64,000 nucleotides of DNA from Curtobacterium pusillum (GTDB lineage: Bacteria; Actinomycetota; Actinomycetes; Actinomycetales; Microbacteriaceae), in assembly GCA_002025645.1 (NCBI GenBank), contig CP018783.1, forward strand, positions 3,534,001 through 3,598,000, given 5' to 3'. The translations under genes were made by a program, and so were the position numbers. This document shows, piece by piece, positions 44,456 to 51,880 of the stretch (position 1 is its first letter; every line of letters begins with the position of its first letter). The notes beneath the pieces were generated by a model. It saw nothing but the letters and a program-made list of their open reading frames with translations. It did not search any database and was not told the origin of the DNA.

Positions 44456-45097
44456 GTGACCGAGACGACTGTGGACAAGACGACCGAACGCACTGCCGTG
44501 GAGTTCTGGTTCGACCCGAACTGCCCCTGGGCATGGATGACGAGCCGCTGGGTCGGTGAGGTCGCGCAGCACCGCGACCTCGACGTCACGTGGAAGGTGA
44601 TGAGCCTGTTCGTCCTCAACGAGGACCAGGACATCCCCGACGAGTACCGCGAGCGCATCCACAAGGGGCAGCTGTACCCGCGCATCGTCACGGCGGCGCG
44701 GCTCCGTGTCGGCCAGGACATCGTGAAGCCGCTCTACGACGCCCTCGGCGAGCACATCCACCACCGCCAGGAGAAGGACCCCGAGCAGGTCGTCCCTGCC
44801 GTGCTCGCCGAGCTCGGCCTCGACGCCGACCTGCTCGAGTACGCCTGGACGGACGAGGTCGACCAGGCCGTGCGTGTCAGCCACCAGGACGGCATCGACC
44901 GCGTCGGCCAGGACGTCGGCACCCCCGTGATCGCCGTCGAGGGCACTGCGTTCTTCGGCCCCGTGATCTCCCCGGCCCCGAAGGGCCAGGAAGCCCTCGA
45001 CCTGTGGGACGGCGTCGTCGCCGTCGCGAAGGTCCCCGCCTTCTTCGAGCTGAAGCGGTCCCGCACCGTCGGCCCGGTCTTCGACACCACCGCCTGA
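44456..45097 (+). CDS. DsbA-fold protein of the mycothiol-dependent nitroreductase (Rv2466c) family
   Basis: A 213-residue thioredoxin-superfamily protein. VEFWFDPNCPWAWMTSRWVG places the active site at Cys23-Pro-Trp-Ala26. VGTPVIAVEGTAFFGPVISP is the cis-Pro region. Relatives reduce mycothiol-mixed disulfides or nitro prodrugs and are described with a CPWC site; here the second Cys is Ala, so the protein may be monothiol. The GTG start has TACAGT 6 bases upstream (leaderless). It is divergent from pepN. Confidence 0.85.
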   Translation: MTETTVDKTTERTAVEFWFDPNCPWAWMTSRWVGEVAQHRDLDVTWKVMSLFVLNEDQDIPDEYRERIHKGQLYPRIVTAARLRVGQDIVKPLYDALGEHIHHRQEKDPEQVVPAVLAELGLDADLLEYAWTDEVDQAVRVSHQDGIDRVGQDVGTPVIAVEGTAFFGPVISPAPKGQEALDLWDGVVAVAKVPAFFELKRSRTVGPVFDTTA

Positions 45098-45112
45098 GAC
45101 AGCGTTCGCTGT

Positions 45113-45156
45113 CGGACTGGAGGCACGGTGCGGGCTGGCACCGCGCCTCCCGTCCG
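45113..45156. repeat. Imperfect palindrome at a convergent gene end (CTGGAGGC family)
   Basis: CGGACTGGAGGCACGGTGC (45113-45131) faces GGCACCGCGCCTCCCGTCCG (45137-45156) with two mismatches and a short loop, 15 bases after the DsbA-like stop. Likely bidirectional terminator. Confidence 0.78.
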
Positions 45157-45251
45157 CCATCCGCGCCCCGTCCCGAACGCCGCGCCCCGTTCAGCGGGGG
45201 CGCAGTGTTCGATGCGGGGCGCGATCGCGCGACTCCGCGCCGCGCCGCGCG

Positions 45252-45779
45252 TCAGACCAGCGGCAGCCGCATCAGCGTCAGGTCGAGCCACCGGTCGAAC
45301 TTCCGCCCGACCTCCGGAACCACGGCCACCGTCGTGAACCCGAGCCGCTCGTGCAGCGCGATCGACCCCGCGTTGGTGCTGCAGATCCCGGCGATCATCA
45401 CGTGCCGCCCCTCGGCCGTCGCACGCTCGACGAGGGCGCCCATGAGGATCGTGGCGATGCCCCTGCCGCGGAACTCCTCGACGACGTAGACGCTGTGCTC
45501 GACGGTCAGCCGGTACCCCTGGTGCGGCCGCCACTGCGAGTACGTGGCGTACCCGGCGACGCGCCCGTCGACCTCGGCCACGATGACCGGGTACCCGTCG
45601 GCGCGACGTTCGGCGAGCCAGCCGTCGAAGTACGAGCGCGGGTGCGGTTCCTCCTGCCAGATGGCGGTGGAGTGCAGGACGGCGTCGACGTGCAGCGCGT
45701 GGACGACGTCGAGGTCGCGCGATTCGCAGTCCCGGACGGTGACCGGCCCGCCTGCATTCGTCGCATATGCTGTCGTCAT
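45252..45779 (-). CDS. GNAT acetyltransferase, phosphinothricin-acetyltransferase-like
   Basis: A 175-residue GNAT protein. IWQEEPHPRSYFDGWLAERR and YATYSQWRPHQGYRLTVEHS resemble the Pat/amino-acid N-acetyltransferase group, VVEEFRGRGIATILMGALVE is the acetyl-CoA motif A, and NAGSIALHERLGFTTVAVVP is motif B. It may detoxify an amine such as an amino-acid analogue. Its ATG (45779-45777) shares two bases with the ATG of the divergent regulator gene, and TACGAT lies 8 bases upstream, so the mRNA should be leaderless. Confidence 0.88.
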   Translation of the reverse strand: MTTAYATNAGGPVTVRDCESRDLDVVHALHVDAVLHSTAIWQEEPHPRSYFDGWLAERRADGYPVIVAEVDGRVAGYATYSQWRPHQGYRLTVEHSVYVVEEFRGRGIATILMGALVERATAEGRHVMIAGICSTNAGSIALHERLGFTTVAVVPEVGRKFDRWLDLTLMRLPLV

Positions 45780-45793
45780 GTCTCACATCGTAG
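45766..45793. promoter_or_regulatory. Face-to-face -10 hexamers over overlapping divergent start codons
   Basis: Plus-strand TATGCT (45766-45771) precedes the regulator ATG by 6 bases; minus-strand TACGAT (45793-45788) precedes the acetyltransferase ATG by 8 bases. Each hexamer lies inside the other gene's coding sequence. Confidence 0.5.
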
Positions 45794-46407
45794 ACGCATC
45801 TGTGGCGGGGGCGGAACCGGAGGACGACGCCGACCAGCGACGACTCGGCGAGCGGCTGCAGCGCCTCCGGACGGAGCGGAAGTGGAGCCTCACCGAGCTC
45901 GCGGAGGAGTCCGGCGTCTCCCGCGCCATGATCAATCGCGTCGAGCGCGGGGTGTCCAGCCCGACGGCGACGATCCTCGGCCGACTGTCGGGAGCGTTCG
46001 GGCTCACGATCTCACAGCTCCTCGACGAGGCGCTCGACCACGAGGTGCCTCGCGGGGCCGATCCCGACGAGGCGCGCGGCGTCCAGCGGGGCGCGACCGC
46101 CGACTCCTGGACCGATCCCGACACCGGGTACCGGCGCCGTCCCGTCTCGAGTGCGGCGTTCCCCGCGGACGTCACCGAGGTGCGCCTCCCGGCCGGTCGC
46201 GAAGTGGCCTACCCGGCGTCCGCGTACGCGTTCCTGCGGCACTGCATCTGGGTGGTCGACGGCGTGCTCGAGGTCGTCGTCGGCGGCGAGCCGACGCGGC
46301 TCTCCGCGGGGGACCGGATCGAGCTCGGCGAGCCCGCCGACGTCGTCTACCGCAACCCCGGCGACGAGGCCGTGCGGTACGTCGTCGTGGTCGTCCGCAC
46401 GCACTGA
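45778..46407 (+). CDS. XRE-type regulator with C-terminal cupin sensor
   Basis: A 209-residue regulator. The N-terminal helix-turn-helix is WSLTELAEESGVSRAMINRV and ERGVSSPTATILGRLSGAFG (about residues 37-75). The C-terminal cupin includes AFLRHCIWVVDGVLEVVVGG and RLSAGDRIELGEPADVVY. Such proteins usually control a neighbouring enzyme or exporter in response to a small ligand; the divergent acetyltransferase is the obvious target (inference). The ATG overlaps the acetyltransferase ATG on the other strand, and TATGCT lies 6 bases upstream. Confidence 0.9.
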   Translation: MSHIVDASVAGAEPEDDADQRRLGERLQRLRTERKWSLTELAEESGVSRAMINRVERGVSSPTATILGRLSGAFGLTISQLLDEALDHEVPRGADPDEARGVQRGATADSWTDPDTGYRRRPVSSAAFPADVTEVRLPAGREVAYPASAYAFLRHCIWVVDGVLEVVVGGEPTRLSAGDRIELGEPADVVYRNPGDEAVRYVVVVVRTH

Positions 46408-46475
46408 GACGAACGTGCCGACGCACGCGCAGCACGCGTCCTGACCGGGTCCCGTGCGGGAATAGGATCGGTGCC

Positions 46476-46964
46476 ATGCGCATCCACCTCGGAACGGACC
46501 ACGCCGGCCTCGAGTTCAACAAGACCCTCGCGACGCACCTCACCGAAGCAGGGCACGAGGTTGTGGACCACGGTCCGACCGAGTACGACGCGCTCGACGA
46601 CTACCCCTCGTTCTGCATCAACGCGGCCCACGCCGTCGTGGTGGACCAGCGCGCGGGCGTCGAGGCCCTCGGAGTCGTGTTCGGCGGTTCCGGCAACGGG
46701 GAGCAGATCGCGGCGAACAAGGTCGAGGGCATCCGCGCGGCGCTGGTGTGGAACGAGTCCACCGCACTCCTCGCCCGGCAGCACAACGACGCCAACGTCA
46801 TCTCGATCGGCGCGCGCCAGCACACCGAGGAAGAAGCGATCCGCTTCGTGGACCTCTTCATCGCCGAGCCGTTCTCGGGCGAGGAGCGCCACGCCCGTCG
46901 CATCGCCCAGCTCGCCGAGTACGAGACGACCGGGCTGATCGCCGGCAAGCAGGTCGACCAGTAG
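46476..46964 (+). CDS. rpiB: Ribose-5-phosphate isomerase B
   Basis: Interconverts ribose-5-phosphate and ribulose-5-phosphate in the pentose phosphate pathway. The 162 residues show RIHLGTDHAGLEF at the start, DYPSFCINAAHAV, the active-site loop GVVFGGSGNGEQIAANKVEG and NDANVISIGARQHTEEEA, the pattern of actinobacterial RpiB. TAGGAT ends 7 bases before the ATG (leaderless). nei follows 27 bases downstream. Confidence 0.95.
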   Translation: MRIHLGTDHAGLEFNKTLATHLTEAGHEVVDHGPTEYDALDDYPSFCINAAHAVVVDQRAGVEALGVVFGGSGNGEQIAANKVEGIRAALVWNESTALLARQHNDANVISIGARQHTEEEAIRFVDLFIAEPFSGEERHARRIAQLAEYETTGLIAGKQVDQ

Positions 46965-46991
46965 GTCAGCGATACCAAGTAGACAAGAGCA

Positions 46992-47921
46992 ATGCCCGAG
47001 GGTCACTCCGTCCACCGCATCGCCAACCAGTTCTCCCGGCACTTCGTCGGCAAGCGCTGCGAGGTGTCCAGCCCGCAGGGGCGCTTCGCCGCCGGGGCCG
47101 CACAGCTCGACGGCAAGACGATGATCGCCGCGCGCGCGGTCGCGAAGCAGATGTTCCTCGAGTTCGAGGGGGACCTGTTCCTCCGCGTGCACCTCGGCCT
47201 GTACGGGGCGTGGGACTTCGCGGGCGATCTCTCGACCGCCACCGCCCTGTCGTCCGACGCCGACGGCGAGGAGTCCCTGACCTCGATCGGAGCCCCACGG
47301 CTCGCCCGGTACCGGATGGCCGAGCAGGAGAAGGTCGAGGACCCGATCGAGTCCTTCCCGCCGGACCCCGTCGGCCAGGTGCGCGTGCGGATCCTGACCG
47401 AGGACACCGTCGCCGACCTCCGCGGGCCGACCGCCTGCGTCGTGGAGACCCCGGCCGAGGTGCAGCAGGCGCTCGACAAGCTCGGGCCTGACCCGATCAA
47501 CGACGACGGACCGGAAGCCGAGAAGACCTTCGTCGACAACGTCCGGAAGCGCAACGTCGCGATCGGCCAGCTGCTGATGGACCAGTCGGTGGTGGCCGGG
47601 ATCGGCAACATCTACCGCGCCGAACTGCTGTTCCGGCAGCGCATCGACCCGTACAAGCCGGGCAAGAAGATCACCGTGAAGCAGGCGAAGGCGCTGTGGG
47701 CGGACTGGTCGAAGCTCCTGCACGACGGCGTCCGCGACGGCCTGATGCTCACCATGGACGGCCTGTCCGAGGCCGAGCTCAAGAAGGCGAAGCGCTCCCG
47801 GAAGGACCGGCACTGGGTGTACCACCGCGAAGGGGAGCCCTGCCGGGTGTGCGGTACGGAGATCCGGATGGCGGACATGGCCGGCCGCAAGCTCTACTGG
47901 TGCCCGAAGGACCAGAAGTAG
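46992..47921 (+). CDS. nei: DNA-formamidopyrimidine glycosylase/endonuclease VIII family (Nei2-like)
   Basis: Base-excision repair glycosylase and AP lyase of 309 residues. MPEGHSVHRIANQF gives the catalytic Pro-Glu N-terminus after Met removal. LFLRVHLGLYGAW, QLLMDQSVVAGIGNIYRAEL (helix-two-turn-helix) and the C-terminal finger follow. The finger reads Cys284-x2-Cys287-x16-Cys304-x2-Asp307: the usual fourth zinc Cys is Asp. It is likely co-transcribed with rpiB. The stop lies 9 bases from the convergent amidohydrolase stop. Confidence 0.92.
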   Translation: MPEGHSVHRIANQFSRHFVGKRCEVSSPQGRFAAGAAQLDGKTMIAARAVAKQMFLEFEGDLFLRVHLGLYGAWDFAGDLSTATALSSDADGEESLTSIGAPRLARYRMAEQEKVEDPIESFPPDPVGQVRVRILTEDTVADLRGPTACVVETPAEVQQALDKLGPDPINDDGPEAEKTFVDNVRKRNVAIGQLLMDQSVVAGIGNIYRAELLFRQRIDPYKPGKKITVKQAKALWADWSKLLHDGVRDGLMLTMDGLSEAELKKAKRSRKDRHWVYHREGEPCRVCGTEIRMADMAGRKLYWCPKDQK

Positions 47922-47930
47922 CCGAGCAGC

Positions 47931-49436
47931 TCACACCTCGCGGTGGGTGAACCGCCCCTCGACCGCGGTCGCGAGCACCCGCATCGATCGCAGCGCCGCC
48001 GACGACACCGACGACGCGAGCGGGTCGTCCTCCACCAGCACGAGGTCCGCGACGTCCCCGACCGCCACACCGATCCGCCCGTCGGTCGACCCGCGCCACG
48101 CCGACAGCGCCGAGAGCCGCTCGGCAGGGTGCCAGGCGGGACGGCCGTCCCGGTCACGTCCCACCGCCGCAGCCAGTGACACCCACGGGTCGAGTGGCGC
48201 CACGGGGGCGTCCGACCCGAGCAGCAGCCGGGCTCCGGCCCGGTCGAGCGACGCGAACGCGAACGCCCGGTCGGTGCGACCCGCCCAGTAGCGGTCGGCG
48301 ATGTCCCGGTCGTCCATCGCGTGCTCGGGCTGCACGGACGCCGCGACGCCGAGCCGCGCGAACCGTTCGAAGTCCTCGTCGGCCAGCAGTTGCGCGTGCT
48401 CGATCGTGCCCCGGGTGCCGACCGCCTCGAACACGTCGAGGGCGAGGGTGTTCGCCCGGTCGCCGATCGCGTGGATCGCCGGCACGAGTCCGGCGTCGAC
48501 CGCGCGGCGGACCATCGGCACGACCTCGTCGAGGGGCCAGGTGAGCACGCCGTGGCCGCCGAGTTCGCCGTACGCGTCCACCACCGCGGCCGTGCGCGTG
48601 CCGAGGGACCCGTCGGTGATCACCTTGAACGGACCCATGGTGAGGAGTCCGCGCGTGCCGGGAACGACGTCGCCGGTGCGGAGCCCACGGTCGAGCACCG
48701 CGTCGAGCTCGATCGGGTAGACGCCGGACGACACCCGGAGCCCGTCCGTCCCGGCGTGGATCCGCCGGGCCCACCGGTCGAGGCCGAAGCGCATCTCGAG
48801 GTCGACGATCCGCGTGAGTCCGCGGGCGCTCGCCGCCTCGACCGCGTCGGCGACGTAGCCGTCGAGCACGTCGTCCGGCACCAGGGAGAGCGCTCCGGTC
48901 ACGTCGAAGGCGTCCTGCTCGCGCAGGACGCCGTCCTCGCCGGCGACCAGCGGCCGCCCGACGAGTTCCGAGAAGTGCGCGAGGGCCGCGGTGTTGCACC
49001 AGACGGCGTGCAGGTCGCCGCTGATGACGACGGCCGGGAGGCGCGGTGCGGCCTGGTCGAGCAGCGCACGGCGGGCGGGGCGGGGCCACATCCCGTCGCG
49101 GTAGCCGTGCCCGATGAGCACGCGGTCGGTGACGCCGGTGCGCGCGACCTCGGCGAGGAGGTCGGCGGTCGCCTCGGCGGAGTCGCAGCCGGAGACGTCG
49201 ACGCGTCGGCGGACGAGGGCCCACTGGTCGAAGTGCACGTGGTGGTCGACGAGGCCGGGCGCGAGCCACGCGCCGGCTGCCTCGAGCACGTCGGTGTCGG
49301 GGCCGGCCGCGTCCAGCGTGCCGGTCGGTGCGATCTCGGTGACGCGACCGTCGACGATGCGGACGTCCGCAGGGGCTCCAGAGGTGCCCACCCGCCGGAC
49401 GGTGCGCAGCAGGATCTCCGTCCCCCCCACCGTCAC
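47931..49436 (-). CDS. Amidohydrolase of the YtcJ-like exoenzyme group
   Basis: A 501-residue metal-dependent amidohydrolase. LAPGLVDHHVHFDQWALVRR carries the HxH metal site, FKVITDGSLGTRTAAVVDAY the middle region, and GLVPAIHAIGDRANTLALDV, GTIEHAQLLADEDFERFARL and LLLGSDAPVAPLDPWVSLAA the later metal and catalytic residues (His, His, Asp). The substrate is unknown; relatives hydrolyse N-acyl or cyclic amides. GTG 49436 is the last codon of a 52-base repeat and overlaps the PaiB-like gene stop. Confidence 0.88.
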   Translation of the reverse strand: MTVGGTEILLRTVRRVGTSGAPADVRIVDGRVTEIAPTGTLDAAGPDTDVLEAAGAWLAPGLVDHHVHFDQWALVRRRVDVSGCDSAEATADLLAEVARTGVTDRVLIGHGYRDGMWPRPARRALLDQAAPRLPAVVISGDLHAVWCNTAALAHFSELVGRPLVAGEDGVLREQDAFDVTGALSLVPDDVLDGYVADAVEAASARGLTRIVDLEMRFGLDRWARRIHAGTDGLRVSSGVYPIELDAVLDRGLRTGDVVPGTRGLLTMGPFKVITDGSLGTRTAAVVDAYGELGGHGVLTWPLDEVVPMVRRAVDAGLVPAIHAIGDRANTLALDVFEAVGTRGTIEHAQLLADEDFERFARLGVAASVQPEHAMDDRDIADRYWAGRTDRAFAFASLDRAGARLLLGSDAPVAPLDPWVSLAAAVGRDRDGRPAWHPAERLSALSAWRGSTDGRIGVAVGDVADLVLVEDDPLASSVSSAALRSMRVLATAVEGRFTHREV

Positions 49437-50122
49437 GGCCGGTCCGCCGCTGGCGCGTCGGCCCGGAACCGGCGGCGTGGGCCCAGTGCCTCCAGGCCGT
49501 CGCCACGCGCAGCGTGTGCTCGTTCCATCTCGTCGGCGAGCGCCGGCGACGCGTAGGGGCCGTCCCCGCGGAGGCCCGCGATGATCCGGTCCACCACCTC
49601 GGGTGCCTTGTTCTGCGAGAGCTTCGCGCGGGCGTCGAACCGGGTGACCCGGATGCGGATGCCGACGGTGCCCTTCGCCATCCGGCGGGCGGTTTCCTCG
49701 TCGACCTGCAACGACACGGGCGACGGCATGACCCGCTCGAAGTGGTCGACGAGCTCGCCGAGGACCCGGAAGTTCTCGTCGTCGGACAGGATCTCTGGCG
49801 TCCCCCAGCAGTGCGCGGTGACGTGGTTCCAGGTCGGCACGAACTGCTCCGGCGGGTACCAGGCGGGGGAGACGTAGCCGTGCGGGCCCTGGAACACGAC
49901 GAGGACCTCGTGCCGCCCGAGTTCGTGGGCGACCTCGTCGGGTCGGCCGACGTGGGAGACCAGGACGAGCTCGTCGTCGTGCGCCGCTTCGAGCAGGAAC
50001 GGGTAGTGCGACGCCACGAGCCCGGAGTCGGTGTGCGACACGATCGTGGCCCACGGGTGGGCGTCGATGAGCCGCTTCACCTCGTCGACGTCCGTCATCA
50101 GGAAGTGCGGTGTGTGTCGCAT
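49433..50122 (-). CDS. FMN-binding PaiB-like protein
   Basis: A 229-residue split-barrel protein of the PaiB/FMN-binding family: MRHTPHFLMTDVDEVKRLID at the start, WATIVSHTDSGLVASHYPFL, LVSHVGRPDEV, VVFQGPHGYVSPAWYPPEQF and VPTWNHVTAHCWGTPEIL are typical. PaiB was described as a repressor in Bacillus, but the fold suggests flavin binding. ATG 50122 is preferred to the start six codons upstream. The last about 20 residues are encoded by a copy of a dispersed repeat. Confidence 0.88.
   Translation of the reverse strand: MRHTPHFLMTDVDEVKRLIDAHPWATIVSHTDSGLVASHYPFLLEAAHDDELVLVSHVGRPDEVAHELGRHEVLVVFQGPHGYVSPAWYPPEQFVPTWNHVTAHCWGTPEILSDDENFRVLGELVDHFERVMPSPVSLQVDEETARRMAKGTVGIRIRVTRFDARAKLSQNKAPEVVDRIIAGLRGDGPYASPALADEMERAHAARGDGLEALGPRRRFRADAPAADRP
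49434..49485 (-). repeat. 52-base dispersed repeat, copy A
   Basis: Read on the minus strand it begins TGGGCCCACGCCGCCGGTTC and ends CCGGCCGTG, the last GTG being the amidohydrolase start codon. It matches copy B (53257-53308, opposite orientation) at 50 of 52 bases. A CTGGAGGC word lies immediately upstream of it. Confidence 0.9.
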
Positions 50123-50177
50123 GGTCCGAGCGTGGCACACCCGGTCCGTCGAGCGCGACGGCTGGCGTTTCCCGAGT

Positions 50178-50214
50178 GTTTCAGAACGGTAAAAGTTTCA
50201 GAGTTCATTGAAAG
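50178..50214. promoter_or_regulatory. Putative operator upstream of the peptide uptake operon
   Basis: GTTTCAGA occurs twice (50178-50185 and 50195-50202) 17 bases apart, and the second copy starts an inverted repeat TTTCA-N8-TGAAA (50196-50213). It is AT-rich and lies just upstream of a likely promoter: TTGCCT (50220-50225), 18 bases, TAGCTT (50244-50249). The regulator encoded at 56603 is a candidate binder. Confidence 0.5.
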
Positions 50215-50279
50215 AACCATTGCCTCGGAGACTCCGACGGGCCTAGCTTCACTCTTCAACGACGACCCGAGGAGACTTC

Positions 50280-51872
50280 ATGCGACGCAGGACGATCGCC
50301 GCGCTGGCAGCAGCGACCACCGTGGTGCTCATGGCCGCCGGCTGTTCGGCGAGTGGCACCGCCGACCAGTCGGGCGGATCGGGCGGCAGCCTGGTCTACG
50401 CCACCGGCGAGCCAGACCACCTCACCCCGGGTCGTCAGACCGTCGCGTTCGACCAGGTGCAGAGCCTGTTCGCGCCGCTGACGCAGACCGACTCGAAGGG
50501 CACGCTGCACGACGTCGCCGCGAAGAGCGTCGAGTCGAGCGACAACGTCACGTGGACCATCACGCTCCGTGACGGGTGGAAGTTCCAGAACGGCGAGACG
50601 GTCACGCCCGAGAGCTACGTCAAGGCGTGGAACCAGACCGCGTACGGCCCGAACGCCTGGGAGAACAGCGGCCAGCTCGCGTCGATCGTCGGGTACGCGG
50701 ACCTGAACCCGACGAAGGGGACGCCGAAGACCAAGGAGATGTCCGGCCTGAAGGTCACCGGCGACGACACCTTCACGGTCACGCTCACCCACGCCGACAG
50801 CCAGTTCCCACTTCAGCTCAGCCAGGCCCAGACCGCGTTCTACCCGATGCCCGAGGCCGCGTACGAGGACCTCAAGGCGTACGACAAGAAGCCGATCGGC
50901 AACGGCCCGTACGAGATGACGGCCGCGTGGAAGGCGAACCAGGAGTTCACCGTCACCGCGTGGAAGGGCTACGAGGGCACGAAGCCCGCCACGAAGGACG
51001 TCACCTTCCGCAGCTACTCCGACATGAACACGGCCTACACCGACGTCCTCGCCGGCAACGCCGACGTGCTGTTCCTGCCCGCCGACAAGATGACCAGCGC
51101 GAAGGGCGACTTCGGCGACAAGCTGCACTCGTTCGACGCCCCCGGCATCGACTACATCGGCTTCCCGCTCTGGGACGAGCGCTACTCGAACGCCGACGTC
51201 CGCCGCGCGATCTCGATGTCGATCAACCGCAAGCAGGTGAACAAGGCGATCTACGGCGGCCTGTACGAACCCGCGACCGCGCTCACCCCGCCGTCGATGT
51301 CCGGCACGCAGGAGGGCATCTGCGGTGACGCCTGCGAGTTCGACCCGGCAGCGGCGAAGCAGCTCCTCGCGAAGGCCGGCGGGTTCGACGGCACGATCAC
51401 GCTCGTCTACCCGGGCGGCAACGGCCTCGACTCGCTCTACCAGGCCTACGCGAACCAGATCCGGCAGAACCTCGGGGTCGACGCCGAGGCGAAGGCCACC
51501 ACCGACTGGGCCTCGTACTACTCCGAACTGACGGACAAGAAGATCGAGGGCCCGCACTTCGGCCACTGGGGCGCGCTGTACATCAGCCAGCAGAACACTC
51601 TCCGAGCCCTGTTCATCACGGCCGGCGGCTGCGCACCCTGCACCGGCTACTACCAGAACGACACCGTCGACGACCTGCTCGCGAAGGCCGACTCCGCCGG
51701 GTCCCAGGCCGAGGCGAACGAGTACTACGCGCAGACCCAGAAGGCCGTCCTGGAGGACTTCCCGGTCGTCCCGACCTTCTTCGACAAGTACTCGTACGTG
51801 ACGAGCGACAAGATCGCCTCGCTCCCGGCCGTCGCCGGCAGCCCCGTCGTCTCGCAGATCACCGTCAAGTAG
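50280..51872 (+). CDS. Oligopeptide ABC transporter, solute-binding lipoprotein
   Basis: A 530-residue family-5 (DppA/OppA-type) binding protein. The lipoprotein signal ends at LMAAGC with the lipid-modified Cys22. LVYATGEPDHLTPGRQTVAF, the DGWKFQNGETVTPESYVKAW motif and ADVRRAISMSINRKQVNKAI are typical. It is surface-anchored and delivers peptides to the permeases encoded downstream. GAGGAG precedes the ATG by 6 bases. First gene of the uptake operon. Confidence 0.93.
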   Translation: MRRRTIAALAAATTVVLMAAGCSASGTADQSGGSGGSLVYATGEPDHLTPGRQTVAFDQVQSLFAPLTQTDSKGTLHDVAAKSVESSDNVTWTITLRDGWKFQNGETVTPESYVKAWNQTAYGPNAWENSGQLASIVGYADLNPTKGTPKTKEMSGLKVTGDDTFTVTLTHADSQFPLQLSQAQTAFYPMPEAAYEDLKAYDKKPIGNGPYEMTAAWKANQEFTVTAWKGYEGTKPATKDVTFRSYSDMNTAYTDVLAGNADVLFLPADKMTSAKGDFGDKLHSFDAPGIDYIGFPLWDERYSNADVRRAISMSINRKQVNKAIYGGLYEPATALTPPSMSGTQEGICGDACEFDPAAAKQLLAKAGGFDGTITLVYPGGNGLDSLYQAYANQIRQNLGVDAEAKATTDWASYYSELTDKKIEGPHFGHWGALYISQQNTLRALFITAGGCAPCTGYYQNDTVDDLLAKADSAGSQAEANEYYAQTQKAVLEDFPVVPTFFDKYSYVTSDKIASLPAVAGSPVVSQITVK

Positions 51873-51880
51873 GGCACCGC

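Noticed and set aside
44335..44721. A longer start for pepN
   Set aside because: The extension lies over the divergent DsbA-like gene and promoter region; the GTG at 44334 has a ribosome site and starts the conserved N-terminus.
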